Positions 31,780 to 43,725 of a DNA stretch of 64,000 nt are shown here, one piece after another (the stretch's first letter is position 1; each line of letters starts with the position of its first letter). The notes under the pieces were generated by a model, which had not been told where the DNA came from, made no database searches, and worked only from the letters and a program-made list of their open reading frames with translations. The stretch covers positions 250,001 to 314,000 of the forward strand of contig JAJEKV010000006.1 of NCBI GenBank assembly GCA_021234155.1, written 5' to 3'. A program made the translations under genes and the position numbers. The DNA is from Isoetes taiwanensis (Eukaryota; Streptophyta; Lycopodiopsida; Isoetales; Isoetaceae).

Positions 31780-32718
31780 CATGAAAAACATTAGTGGCTA
31801 AACTTAGCTAAATGGCGAAATTTTGGCCTTGTTTGGAAAAAAATTGGCTAAACTATGGCCCCTTTTGGGCTAAAAAAAATAAAATTTTAGCCAAGTCTAT
31901 TTCATGTCCCACCTCCATTTCGTCCGACTTTAGCTAATCGCAAGGAAGCGTAACTGCCAAAATTTGGAAAGTTTAGCCAAAACTTAGAAGCTTTTACGTC
32001 AAATTTTAGTGTACTTTAGCCAAATTATCCTATAGCCTTTATATTTATTATGGTCAGTTAATAATTAGGTCCCGAATTAGTGCATTGTTTCTTTTTATGT
32101 GATCAGCTCCAGCCTGTTTGGTCTTGGCTGCTTTCTCTTTTCCATGTGACATTGACAAGTCAGCAAGTGCTTCTGGCTATTTATCCTGATACTTGGAATA
32201 AGTTGCGGAGACAAGCATTTCATTTAGCATCAGGATGGTTGTTGTGATCTAGCTGGAAGCGCAGAAGATTGTGTATCTTTCAGGGTTTGGATATTCCTCC
32301 TGCAATTGTCCTCCAGGACGCACAAGCTAGAATCGTTAAGGCCTATCATTGTTCTTCGCTTGCTCTTGCCACGCGACAGTTAATATTTGAGTCCTATTTG
32401 AGTATGTTGTCTTATGCATAGGCTGGTGGTTCTACTCAGTGGATCATGATTATCCTCTGAGATTTTATTCCCGCCTCTGCATTTGTATCTGGCTTTTGGC
32501 TTGGAGTTTCAATAAAGTTTGTCGTTCTTCCAAAAAAAAAAGGGGGAGATAGAAGATTTTTTTTTTTTTAATAAAAGTTTAGCCAAACGTAAGAAAGTAC
32601 AAGTGGCAAAATTTAGAAAGTTTAGCTAAACATTAGAAATTTCACCTCAACTTTTGGCATACTTTGGCCAAGTCTATTTCACCACTTTGAATAAAAAAGT
32701 TCCTTAATTTTTTCCCTG
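31780..32718. mobile_element. Probable non-autonomous hAT element in the 3' LTR
   Basis: Segment absent from the 5' LTR and flanked by the 8-bp direct repeat TTTCCAGG (31772-31779 and 32719-32726), which is single in the 5' LTR at 21515-21522. The ends are imperfect inverted repeats: CATGAAAAACATTAG against CAGGGAAAAAATTAAG. Subterminal TTTAGCCAA/TTGGCTAAA motifs recur in both halves. An 8-bp duplication and a CA(G)GG start fit hAT. A LINE fragment sits inside (32084-32541). Deletion from the 5' LTR by the short repeat is the alternative. Confidence 0.65.
32084..32541 (+). mobile_element. LINE 3' end nested in the hAT-like element
   Basis: Nearly identical to 10942-11395: CFFLCDQLQPVWSW…, AFHLASGWLL followed by a TAG, …SYLSMLSYA, a TAG stop and the same 3' UTR ending GTTCTTCC and a run of As. 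No clear target duplication. It is the third-level insertion here (LINE in hAT in LTR). Confidence 0.88.
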
Positions 32719-32920
32719 TTTCCAGGTCCGTCACTATACAAGTCTATCTTCATAGCCTTGTATACCATAGATTGTGGCACTAGTGGGCATGACTAAGTTA
32801 TTCATATAACTTAGCCAACCTTAGGTTAAGACCATTTTCCATGTGGCCTTAACCTATTGGGCACCCGCCACATGAACTTACCCTATTGGAGCCACGTGGC
32901 ATAACATGTGAACCCTAACC

Positions 32921-32940
32921 TATAAAGGCCTAAACCCTAA
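32921..32940 (+). promoter_or_regulatory. LTR promoter: TATA box and telo-box (3' LTR)
   Basis: TATAAAG at 32921 and AAACCCTAA at 32932, identical in spacing to the 5' LTR. A CACGTG G-box at 32893-32898, about 25 bp upstream, is changed to CACTTG in the 5' LTR. Confidence 0.5.
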
Positions 32941-34340
32941 CCCTAGGCCTCTTTTCTGGCTCCAACAGTCTGGGAACCTTCTTCGCGCTCGAAACTCCGT
33001 TTCGAGAACCATTTGCTGTGGCACAGCATAGCATGGCAGGCCCCAGAGCGTGAGCGCGTCAGCAGGAGTGGGAGCTACCTCGAACACTTCGAAGACCATG
33101 GAGACGCCAGGATTGGGACACGCCAGGATTGGGAGGGAGTGCTTCTGGAGCAGGTATGTCGAGTAGTGCTCTTGGTAGTTCATCTGGAAGTTAGCACTCC
33201 AGATGGGTTAGTACTTCTTATCTAGAGTAGAGCCATCCTAGAACCCTTATTCAACATCTTGAACCCTAATCAAAGAACCCTAATTGTAAGTTAGATATGT
33301 ATGATTAGGTTAAGATGTTCTTATGATGATTATCATGATATGATGTTATGTGATGTTGGTTGATCATGTTTGCTCCTCTTGTATTGGGAAGGGGGGTAGA
33401 CCTAGTAGCCATTACGTAGTATGCTTCTAGTTAGACCCCTTAGTTCCTATTATATTGCGGCCTGTGCATAAGAGCCCATCGTGCTATGGGGGCTATGATG
33501 TGACTCAGCACTACACAACGGGGCTAGAGGCAATACGGAGGGAGGATCCCTGCTGAGCGTGGCTACTGGGGATCCCATAGCGGGCTAGGCCTATGGCCGG
33601 TCACTTTGTGTGGGTCGGGCATGGGTCTGACACCTCCTGGGGCAATGGTGTCGCCCTGCCTCTCAGGAGTTGCAAGTGTCAGCTTGGCTCCTGTTCTGGG
33701 GGGTTAAGTTGGGTACGAATCGTGTGTCGCCACGATTCTCTAGCCGCCCGTGCAACCTCTAGACTCTGAGAAGGGGAGATGCAACCCTTTCTGCCTTGAC
33801 GGATCGGGGAGATGCAACCTGGAGTAGTCCCGATGGGTGATACCATGGGATTTGCGTATCCGGAAGGCTAGAGTCATGCCAGAGCCCAATCTAGCCCATC
33901 TGCAAAGTATGCACAGGAGGGGCGGATGGAGTGGTCAACCTTAGCCATTGTCTATAGCCAGCCCCACCATTGTTATGACTCGGTCTGCTCTATCTTGAGG
34001 CCTAACCGTCAGTCTACCTCCCCATGAGTCTGAGCCTTGGGTAGGAGCTCTCATGTTTTATGGCATATTTTTATCTCTGTTGTAGCTATGGATATGTGGA
34101 TGTGCTACCCTTCGAGGTAGTATGATGTATTGTTATTGCTAGTTCTGACGTTGTTTATGCTTCCGCTGTGATAGGAGCCCATAGGGGAAGGGCGCGCAAG
34201 ACATATTCGTGTCCCCTTCCCGCACTAAGGATACCCTGGAGTGCGGGATAGACGCAGGGCACGTGCGGTCGAAGGACCAGATGGGGGATTTCCTACGGAG
34301 TGTATAGCCGGGCGCCGTATATTTTGTAGGGAGCATCACA

Positions 34341-34345
34341 AAAGG
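34341..34345. repeat. Target duplication AAAGG, right of the LTR retrotransposon
   Basis: Matches 20658-20662 and directly follows the CA end of the 3' LTR. Confidence 0.85.
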
Positions 34346-34479
34346 GGCTTTGCAACGAGCACTATTCACAGTTCACATGCAGTATTCATGCAACAGCAAC
34401 ATCCGCATGAAAATCAACGGCCCACCCAAAAAAGAATGCATTTTAAAAAGACTATTTAGTACTCCTGCACAAATAAATA

Positions 34480-34650
34480 ACAAAAACAAAATCATAATCA
34501 AAAGTTTTTATTGTCCACGAAAACTAATTGGCCTATGGGGCCCATAAGAAGGCACATCAAGCATATTACTATCTAGGTTAAAAAAACCCCGCCCCGATAT
34601 ACATGTGAACAAGCGTATAAAAATATAAAGGAAACTCTTGTTATTATGCT
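34480..34650 (-). mobile_element. LINE 3'-end fragment of the (TATTC)n family
   Basis: TTTTTATTGTCCACGAAAAC, GGCCTATGGGGCCCATAAG and AAAAAAACCCCGCCCCG match, in order, the reverse complement of 58180-58430. AT-rich sequence replaces the TATTC repeats at the end. Minus orientation. Confidence 0.6.
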
Positions 34651-37080
34651 AAATATTCACGCCACCCCTCGTGTGAATATGCACCCAAATAAAAGGGAGT
34701 TTTAAGGGGAATATAATTAAAATTGGAAAATAATGGTTTGTGTTAAAAAAAAAAAGGGGGGGAGGAAGCCCCTTCGTGGTATTTTAGATTTGTGGATGTC
34801 AGAAACAAAAAAAAAAAGCAATAGAATAGAATGGAGTATTTAGTGCAAAAAAAATAATGATTTGCAAATCTATTGTTAGCCCTAACCTTGCCAAAGAAAC
34901 CTCAGATGGGATGCATTGAATACATTAAAGCAAGTTTCAGAATGATGCAGGCACAGATCCGTAATTAGATAATAGAAAATAACAACATGCCCATAACAAC
35001 ATGCCTTGGCGAAAGCAAAGTTTCAGAATTAAGGATGAAGGAAAACCATTCTTATTTAGCATACCTCATGAAGACAAGCACCTTTGTTGGCCTATTAGGA
35101 GTAAATTGACAAGACGACAAATAGCCACGTGGTAATCTTGTGTTTCTTCCCAATCATAAATCTTTCTCCATACGTGGTTCAACTAAATCAAGCTCCTGCT
35201 TTATATGCCAGATGATTTATCACTGGAGCAAACATCTAGCATAACCTTCCAATTATGCACAGGACATGCATAATAGAAGCAGGTTGCTGTAAACCCTCCA
35301 CTAAATCCTGCCCAATCAACCGGAATCAAGCAACCAAAATTTTTCCAAAATTTTGGGAGGTTTCTATCCTCCCAAAATTTTCTTATATTGAAAATCTTGA
35401 CATGTGAATATCATATCTTGATCCATTTAACAAAATCAAGATTAGGCAAAGGAACACACCTCTTCTGCTTCAGAGCTCCAACCATAGTAAGAAAACTAAG
35501 CCACAGAAGTAATAAGGACCATCAAAACCTTAAAATCCATTCTTTCATCCTACTTTCTACCCTGATTTGTAGTCTTCAAGATGTTCGGTACTCCAAACTA
35601 TAATCCCCCCCTACAAGAACCAAAGTAACATCGGCAAAAATAAAGTGGACACAAATCTTGATAGAAGGGCATTATCATGCCACTTTCGATGGTTTTGTTC
35701 GGAAGCAAAATCTCCAAAAATACCTAAATCGAAGCAGAAATATGCCGCTTCACTGAGTTTCTCAAAGGGGCCAGCTAAGGAATTAACCCTAAAGTAGAAA
35801 CTCTTACATGGATCAAACTATTGTGAAATGCTATTAAAATTTAATATAAGCATATACACACTCCAGATGTATGCATTAGTACATCCACTCGAATACACCA
35901 CAAAATTATAACAAAAACATATCAAAAGGCATTTAAAAATACAAAGGAAACCCTTTTTATTATGCTAGATGTTCTTTGAGATGTAACTCTGCATAGACTT
36001 TCTTGACATTCTTTCTTCAGCGAGCCCGATTGGGTGGTGACTTGTGGCCTTAAGGGTTTGTCTGTGAATCTCTTTATATTTTTATGTTAAGTTATTAGAT
36101 GGCAGAATTTTTATTAGATGGCATCGAAATTTATAATATGGTTCGACAAATAAGATAAATAAGGAGAGCTAATTAATTTTTCATATTACCATACGGTCTT
36201 TAGCCGTTTCACAAAATCAAATTTTGTTTCTAATTATTGATTTGGCACATCAAGGAATTTTCTTAATTTGATAGCTTAAAATAGTATCAATGTCGTTTAA
36301 AATGCGTCAAATAAGATGCAAGAAATATAAAAGTGTGTCAATTCACATACCAATTTTTGAAAAGTGTGTGAATAAAAAAACACTACATAATTTGGATTTC
36401 CCACATTGGCGATACCACGTAACACAAAATAAAGAATTAACACCATAAAGATGTACCATCTAGGAACTCGATAGAAAAATAATAAAGAAATCAATATCAG
36501 TCCTTAAGATCAAAAGCTGACCACGCAACCGGGATCTCAAAAGCATAGAAATACCAAGAAAGTACATCTAAAAATTATCAGGGTTTATAACTAAGAAACC
36601 TTATTATTAAAAAAAAAAAAAAAAAAAAAAAAAATCTAGGAAAGAAAACAGTGCTTGCACCCTCGCAATTTTGGCCATGGTTATTGGGGATTTTGCAGCT
36701 ACACACAGGCAGAACTTCACATTCAATAAGCTTTCCTTGAAACAAGTGGTTTGATGTTAAATGTAAGGAATTCAAATGTTGGCTCAGACATGTAATTAAT
36801 CCTACTTTCAGGTTGCAGGCAATCAAACAACACAGAGCAATTCCAACGGAAAAAAAGGCATAATACATCGCAAAGCATCAACGAAAATTGTTGTATATAC
36901 TTGATCGTTAACCTATAGCACTTTGGAGAAGAGTACTAAAGAAGCCTATGCAAATGCAAATACCATGTTTGAATATCGCAACCAACATCTGCTTGCTCGG
37001 TTCAAAATGGTGCTCTCATAAAAAAAAAAGTAAGAGTTTGCCATATTATCCACAAAAAAGATCAGTCATTATTCTAGTTT
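34651..37080. other. AT-rich stretch without supported genes
   Basis: Open frames are under 100 codons and unrecognisable. Notable pieces: AAAATACAAAGGAAACCC…TTATTATGCTAGATGTTC at 35937-35976 repeats the end of the LINE fragment at 34617-34660. There is an A-run at 36609-36634. Otherwise nothing recognised. Confidence 0.4.
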
Positions 37081-37084
37081 GTAT

Positions 37085-38850
37085 TCATTCTTGTTCAACC
37101 ATCTGTGGAGCAAGTTAACCTCGATGTAGTGAGGCGGAGATGTCTGCCCCCGCACCTTGTATCATAGGTGTTCAGATCTTCTTCCTCGGGAAATCTCTTA
37201 TAGGGCCTATGAGGAACAACTCTTTAAAATAGAAGGTGCAGTATTTGATGCAATTTTATGATCCTATTGAGGTTTGAAATGGGATACCAACACAGATAGG
37301 TTCAGCATTAGTTAGAACAGAGGCGGATGTTGCTAAAGGCTTATGTTGTCTTGCAAATGGCAAGGCGGCAGACTTAGATGCCATACATGCATAACCGTTA
37401 AAGTGGGCATAACCGTTAAAGTGGGCAGGGTCGCAGATTGTCCCCATCCTGGCTAGTCTGTTCAATAGGGCACTTTGAGGAGGCTTCTCCTCGCAATGGA
37501 CCGTTAGCAGAGAGGTTCCAATACATAAGGCAGGTGATCCTCGCTGCTCCACCAGCTGGCCCAAAAATTTTGAGCAGTAATTGACGGTGTGGGAAAAGGA
37601 AACAAAGGTTCGTGCTCTTACACATGCAAGGTTCAAGGATAGGAACTCCACCATTAGATCATATTTTCATGTTGCAAGTCGTGGTAGAGGATAGCAGAAA
37701 CAAAAGGCATGATCAATATTGTTGCTTTATAGATTTTGCAAAGGCTTTTGACCTGGTACCTAGGGAGAAGATATGGAAAAGATTGCAGTTAGGGGCCCTC
37801 TATGAATTGCAAAATGCAGTATATAGAGTGTAGGAAACATGCTTAGCTCGAATACTAGCATCAGGCCAGCTTGTCAACAATAGTGTTGAAGTCCATTAAA
37901 GAGTGTCCACTCTCCCCATGCTATTTGGATTATGCATTAATCAGCTTGAGGATTTTCCTCAACATGAGGTGGAGAGGCTTCCCCACTTTACCATATCATC
38001 CAACATCTAATATATGCAGATGATGTGGAGCTCTTAACTTACATCCCAGCAAGTATGCAGCATTTGAATATGTTGAATACATTCTGCCTTGATACCTGGA
38101 TATTGGAATGCACGTCAATATGGTCAAAACTAAGGTGCTCATCGTATCGTCTTCGCGACAAAAAAGGTAGGCTTGCTTTACTTATCAAAGTCAAAATGTA
38201 GAACTGGTATAGATATATAAGTATATGGGAGTTGAGTTCACTTTTACTACATACTGGGATACTTGTATCTGATAGTGGGTAATGGCAGGAGCTCATTTCT
38301 ACTACTACTGGGATACTCATAATCGACATCGGGTAATGGCAGGCTGCAAGGCTTTATATGCATTGCATAAAAACTGTTATAGAGCAGAGCTTTAGCTTTA
38401 GGACTGGTACCAATAGTCACACTCGTTCTAGGTTTTGGTAGAGGTAGTTTTTCTATGGAGTGAAAGTATAGGGACCAGTGATATCACTTGCCACCTGGGA
38501 TGACTTGAAACGGGTCTACAACGCCTTTCTAAATCGAGCATTTGAAGTCAAGTACACAGTCTCATATTACATTCTTCTGCGTTAGATAGGGTTCTTACCT
38601 CTTCAAATGGGAAACACTTGCTCAAAACCTCGCCTAAACAATGGCCATGGGTCCACATCGCCATAAAGCATGTTGGAAGGAAAAATGAGTCATTTGTCTC
38701 TCTAGATGGAATGTGCAAGAATAGAGGTGCGTACAGGGACACACCAATAGGACCACAATCACTCTTTGAGATTTTTGTTATGCAACATTCAATGGCCATA
38801 TAACTAGTGTAACTAGTGTAGAAGACGTGTTGCCTTTAGAAAAGAAAAAG
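37085..38850 (+). pseudogene. LINE ORF2 remnant, RRM-ORF1 family (reverse transcriptase region)
   Basis: Aligns through its length to 55800-57330. From 37330 it matches the segment before RT. FIDFAKAFDLVPRE at 37725-37770 is RT motif A with its Asp. SPMLFGLCINQLE-like text follows with a frame change, and YADDVELL at about 38015-38040 is an intact YxDD. The end near 38690 (MECARIEVRTG region) corresponds to 57310. It has many stops and shifts. A 54-56 bp tandem duplication (TACTGGGATACT at 38252 and 38307) lies inside. A 19-bp duplication (CATAACCGTTAAAGTGGG) lies near 37390. Confidence 0.75.
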
Positions 38851-41800
38851 GTTACAAAGATTTGATGCCTCTTTAGATGGTATCTAGCATGAAAACCGAA
38901 TGGAAGCTATGACCTGTAATAAAATGAAATGTATGTCTTTAATAAGAGTACTTCCAGTGTAGAATCCATACTGCTTTGAGAGTCTCGCAAACTCTTGAAA
39001 TGAAGTACCCAGAAGAAAATTGTAAAGTTTTACTGATTCTTCAGAAAGCATCTAGTATAAAAATACAAATTTCCACCAGAGATCATCTACAGTAAAACTT
39101 AAGAAAATCTTTCTATTTCATTCAAGATGCTAAGGACTTGAAGTGAAAGTGACTATATAAGTCAAGCAATTCCGTTTGTTGCTTGTGTGACATAGCAAGG
39201 TAACATGTTGTATTGTTTGCTCCACTTCTATTTGGACTAAAGGGTCTCTCATTTCCTATAGTTAAATGGCTCCCATCCTCTTGTTAAGAAAATATTAAGT
39301 GTGCATGTGAAACATTCTCTACTTAATAATGTGGTAGCAGGATTGCAAAATTAGTATAAGGGGTAGGATATCACACACAAAGCAATATATTCCACTTTCT
39401 AGTTTTGCAAGGTTACGTAAAATAAAATAACATAGGCAAGATTCAATCTTTTGTAGCCCCAAATAATTTTTCAGGCAACCATTGTTATAGTTAGTAGAAA
39501 CCTATAATTTTCTATGAAGATCAGCTCAACCTTCAAGTTATGCCATCATGTAAGATAAGCTTTTCTTTTTTGCTATTATTGTCCTTAATAGTCTACCTCT
39601 TACACTTATACCCTAACTACGAGTATGTCACAGATTTTATAAGGACTTTCTTCACCATTCTACTCTATAAAATAAGCAAAGAGCCACTCGAAACCTCCAT
39701 TTCTGAAGATGCTCGTCGTATGCTAAACTTACATATATCTTTCCAAATAGTGTGGTCCATCCCAAATAATGTAGTCCTTTGCATATCTATATTCCTATTT
39801 CAACCACTTTCACAGGACTCAAGAAATTCCAAATAGAAAGAGGCCAAACCATTTGGCTCATTTCCTTGTACTTTTCTTTATCAAATGGAATAACAAAAGA
39901 TTAGGTTTAGAATTTACTATTTGGTGTTATAGATATGAATCTTATCTCTCAATCGTTGCTTTAAAGGTACCTTTTGCTTAATTCGACATCAAACATGCTT
40001 GATATCCCTAACTCTAATAAGGTGGAGTTCCACATCATGAACATGAATGCATCAAATACGTGCTTGTTTCTTACTACCTCTGGTTTGCTGCTTTTAATGC
40101 CCATCAAAATCAATCAATTCATCCACTCTACTTTCGTTGCCTCTGGTTGCCACCTCTTCAAAACGCAACAATTTATCTCCACTTTCCATCTACCAGATCA
40201 ATTAACCTGCACCCAGGCCCGTGCCATCGCAACCATCCCTCCAAAAAATCCATGCTTATGATACCCTAAATAAATCTAGGCCTTTCTGCCTTGGGCAATT
40301 TTAAAAGAAAATGAATTTGAATTTGTAACATTTATTGATTGGAAAGAAATCATAACTTACAATGCTTATATAGAAATTAAGTGACATTTTATATGTTCAA
40401 AGTTATAAACATTATGAGGTGTAGCTAACAATTCAAAAGTGCCAGTATCCACGATTTTTTCAGAGATCATATCCTATATATAGCATTTTTCCGTGAGGGT
40501 GTCCATGGACATAAAGTTTTCCACCTAATTTTTAAAGTAGACGTCCTTTGTATCGTTCACTGACGAATCAAATTACTCATCCATGAATGTCATTTCTAGG
40601 TGTCCTTATACAACTCATCATAACACCCACTACTACCTCTTAAGGTTCATTGATACATGAAAAATGAAAGATGCTAGGAAGCCATAGTCCCATATTGTCC
40701 TTTACATCATGCATGCACACTCTTACTAACTTCTGGCGCACTGCACTATGGCGCATAAAGGTAGTTCAATAATGATTCAAATGCTCATTTAATTACTCCA
40801 CTTCTTCATGTCCACTTAGTATCATTTGTCCATGTGTCTTCTATGCTAGTCGTCATCACTTTTACTTTATTACTTCCTCATGTAGCTTGTACATAAAGCC
40901 ATTAATTGTTCATCAATAAGAGAAGCACTTTCCTCTGAAAGTATTCATTGAGAAGAAGGCTCCTACTCAAAATATTTGACTTTTTATTGAACCTAACTAG
41001 AACCTAAAGCTCATGTTTGACTTTTTGTTTGTCATTTGTTTCAGATGATGAAGATAAACTAGTCTGGCACACCATGAGGGGTCCCAATTGGGAGCGGGTC
41101 TCCTAGTTTACATTCATTTGAACACAATTGAAATAAATGAGCGTGAGAACGTTCATTTGAGGAGCATGTACCTGAGGATAAAAGTGTGAAATTTCACCAG
41201 ATAAAGATTTTTTAAGATTTTTTTGGAAAAACTTCTTTTAAATTTTTTATAAAACAAATTAAAAATCCTTAAATACATAGAAGATGCATACGGATTTTAA
41301 CATGTGTGACTACCTTGACAAGTATAATGATTAAGATCTAAAGGTTTGTTTGAAAGGTTGACAGTGCACGAATAGTTAGATAGATAGTATTTTTTATGGC
41401 ATCTATGAGGACATATGATGGACCCCAAGAGACGAACACAAGAGCTCTTAATTGATAACTCAATGGACTAGCCACTAAACAAACAATCTTGAATAACGAA
41501 AGGCTCGTGGCACGGAAAGGCTGAAAATAAAATGTTTTTGCCAATCAAATTTCACAAAAAGCTCTTGATTTAAGGTATTGCATCTAGTTTTGTTTTAAAA
41601 TTGGACATATATAGCCATAAATTAACAAGGAAATAAGTCTATCCATAAATAGAATAGAATTGACTTTTATCACCCACGGAGACTAAAAGGTCTATGGGGT
41701 CTATTACAAGAAAGAGCACAGCAAACCCATTACTGCCTAATTAAAAAAGACCTTGTCCCGAAGGATTTTTGAACGAAAAATCTTAACAATGATAAACTCA

Positions 41801-42540
41801 CTGAGCAATTGTACATATCAATGTTATGATGTAGGATTTATTTCATTCAGTTTGTTGAGAACCTCAAAGACAAAGGATGATAAGTACCATTACTATAGGC
41901 GTTTACAACAGCGAATGTAGGAGCCGATTATATATAATCATGCCCGAATAGTCTCAAACATAGAGTAGATCTGAAGAATATGGCATTCATCTTCAATGGC
42001 TCACGATACGGCAAAATTCACACATTCTGTTCTTACGCTCCTCATGGTCCTGGCTGATTGTTCCAATTATTAGCTGGTGTGCACTAGTACGTATCGATGC
42101 AATTGTTCTACATCTCTGCATGGGCAAATGCGACAACATGTACTGGTGCGGACTATAGCAAGCATAGGATTAATCTGGCTTTTGTAGTATGTTGTTTTGA
42201 CCTTTTCTAAACCCAAATCTTTCCAAAGAAGCATGTGTTGAGATACTACTTCAAATGAATGGATCTTCATTATTCCTGCGCCTGTACACATCCCTACTGC
42301 TAGACATTCTATCTAGAGAACCAAGTGCGTGTCTTTACCTTCCAAAAGGCTTTAAGACATTGTGTACCAATGGCCAGGCGTAGGCCAGATTCAAAAATGA
42401 GATGTTTTTCATGTTCGCCATCTTTTGGCAATAGAATATGTGTCGCTTCAAAACGGCACGATGTAGACGTGTTGTAGAGGTAAGAATTCTGTTTCTTGAG
42501 AAGAATTGGGTACGGGGCCATGTGCGCGACTCCTATATCA
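38851..42540. other. AT-rich stretch without supported genes
   Basis: Frames below 100 codons on either strand, none recognised (the longest, 39540-39836 plus, is hydrophobic and low in complexity). The only recognised piece is the LINE 3'-end fragment at 41645-41830. Confidence 0.4.
41645..41830 (-). mobile_element. LINE 3'-end fragment of the (TATTC)n family
   Basis: AATAGAATAGAATTGACTTTTATCACCCACGGAGAC followed by GGTCTATGGGGTC, CATTACTGCC and AAAAAAGACCTTGTCCCG matches the reverse complement of 58200-58440, including a short AATAG repeat at the tail. Confidence 0.7.
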
Positions 42541-42559
42541 AAAAAGCTTTCTAGACCTG

Positions 42560-43170
42560 TTCCAAATCTTTTAGAGTGGCACTAGATTCTCCAAGATTAC
42601 CTTAGATTCCTTATATTTTATGAGATTCCTTAATATTCTCTCAAATTTTATAAGGTTCCCTAAGAGTCTATGAAGATTTCCTTAGATTCCCCTAGATTCT
42701 CAAAGAATTCGTGAAAATTCCCTGAGATTCCCTTAGACTTTGAGATTCGCTTATATTCCATTAAATTCTTTTAGTTTTTGTGGCATTTCCTTAGATCCTA
42801 TGAAGCTTCCCTTAGATTCTCTTAGATTTTGTATCCCTTAGATTCTATGAAGATTTCCTTAGACTTCCCCTAGATTCTCAAAGAATTCGTGAAATTCCCT
42901 GAGATTCCCTTAGACTTTATGAGATTCCCTTATATTCCCTTAAATTCTTTTAGTTTTTGTGAGATTCTCTTAGATCCTATGAAGCTTTCCTTGATTTTGT
43001 GTCCCTTAGATTCTATGAAAATTCCTTTAGATTCCTGTAGATTCTATGAAGTTTTCTCTAGATTCTCCATGATTACCTTAAATTCCTTTAGATCTTATGA
43101 GATTCTCTAATATTCCCCCAAATTTTGTAACGTTCCATCAGAATCTATGAAGATTATTAGGTTCCCTTAG
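42560..43170. repeat. Degenerate minisatellite built from TTCCCTTAGATTCTATGA units
   Basis: About 600 bp of short units (10-20 bp) with a higher-order duplication of about 175-180 bp: 42661-42835 and 42838-43010 share CCCCTAGATTCTCAAAGAAT and AAATTCTTTTAGTTTTTGTG in the same order. Any open frame here is a by-product of the repeat. Confidence 0.85.
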
Positions 43171-43280
43171 ATTCCAGCAAAGGTACTATTTTCAAGAACT
43201 TTTCAAAATTTACTATTAACTACTTCTATTTTAGGTTGAGGTGTTTATCCATGCTAGTTGACCAGTCAAAGTTCATCCTT

Positions 43281-43370
43281 GAACTTTCTAAAACTTTCTT
43301 GAACTATCTAGAAGTTTCTAGAACATTCTAGAACTCTATCGAACAATAAAACTATCTAGAACGTTCTAGA
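43281..43370. promoter_or_regulatory. Array matching the heat-shock element pattern
   Basis: Period-10 sequence. At 43311-43333 GAAgtTTCtaGAAcaTTCtaGAA is a perfect five-unit nGAAnnTTCn array. Imperfect units extend it to 43281, and another GAAcgTTC follows at 43359-43366. Whether any gene is driven by it is unknown; no promoter or gene is apparent next to it, and it adjoins a minisatellite of similar composition, so it may be incidental. Confidence 0.45.
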
Positions 43371-43434
43371 GCTTTCTAGGAAGGTGTACGCTTAACAATG
43401 TAAAAAAAATAATGTATGACATGGTCGATGTCTG

Positions 43435-43510
43435 CCCTTAATAGTTGGTACGGAGGGGTTTAAAGGGGTTCAAACCTATGGGGCAAGGTTCAATTCCTAC
43501 TTCTGTGGAA
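43435..43510 (+). mobile_element. tRNA-like (SINE head) sequence, same family as 26036-26112
   Basis: TAGTTGGTACGG (A-box-like, 43442) and GGTTCAATTCC (B box with one change, 43487-43497), joined by GGGGTTTAAAGGGGTTCAAACCTATGGGG-like sequence equivalent to that of the 26-kb copy. A T-run follows at 43511. Confidence 0.6.
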
Positions 43511-43574
43511 ATTTTTTTAAGATGAGGATGGAAAAGTTTAGAAATTAGAGGAATATTTTATAAGCTTCTAGATA

Positions 43575-43725
43575 ATCAAGCTCTAATGATGTGGACCGTT
43601 GAGATTGTAGTTCGTGAAATTTAGACCGTTGGATTGTGACTTATGGATTTGAATGGTTAGGATCAAGATCTGATCATGTGGACGATTGAGATCATGTGGA
43701 TTTGAACGGTCAGGATCACTCTAAC
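43575..43725. repeat. Short degenerate repeats around ACCGTTGGATTGTG / AACGGTCAGGATCA
   Basis: Four loosely related units of 25-35 bp in tandem, non-coding. Confidence 0.5.

Larger units (their letters stand above)
20663..34340 (+). mobile_element. Full-length Ty3/gypsy chromovirus-type LTR retrotransposon, 13.7 kb
   Basis: Two homologous LTRs (20663-23489 and 31733-34340) begin TGTGACGTTCC and end in CGTCATA or CATCACA, versions of the inverted terminus TGTGACG/CGTCACA. The PBS at 23491 is TGGTATCAGAGC (initiator-Met tRNA). A purine tract at 31716-31732 precedes the 3' LTR. Flanking duplication is AAAGG. Internal order is long leader, GC-rich reading frames including a histone H3-like one, reverse transcriptase, integrase, chromodomain. 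All enzyme domains are decayed. Nested insertions: 20680-21490 and 21542-21936 in the 5' LTR, and 31780-32718 in the 3' LTR. After removing these each LTR is about 1.6 kb. Confidence 0.92.
31733..34340 (+). repeat. 3' LTR (contains a hAT-like insert with a LINE fragment)
   Basis: Begins TGTGACGTTCCAGGGAAATATACG and ends GAGCATCACA, abutting AAAGG. Near its start GGAAATATACG (31746-31756) and CGTATATTTCC (31766-31776) form a perfect 11-bp inverted repeat with a 9-bp loop. Contains the empty sites of both insertions found in the 5' LTR. Confidence 0.9.

Noticed and set aside
37256-37654. 132-codon minus-strand frame
   Set aside because: Lies antisense to sequence that aligns to the LINE at 55900-56200 on the plus strand.
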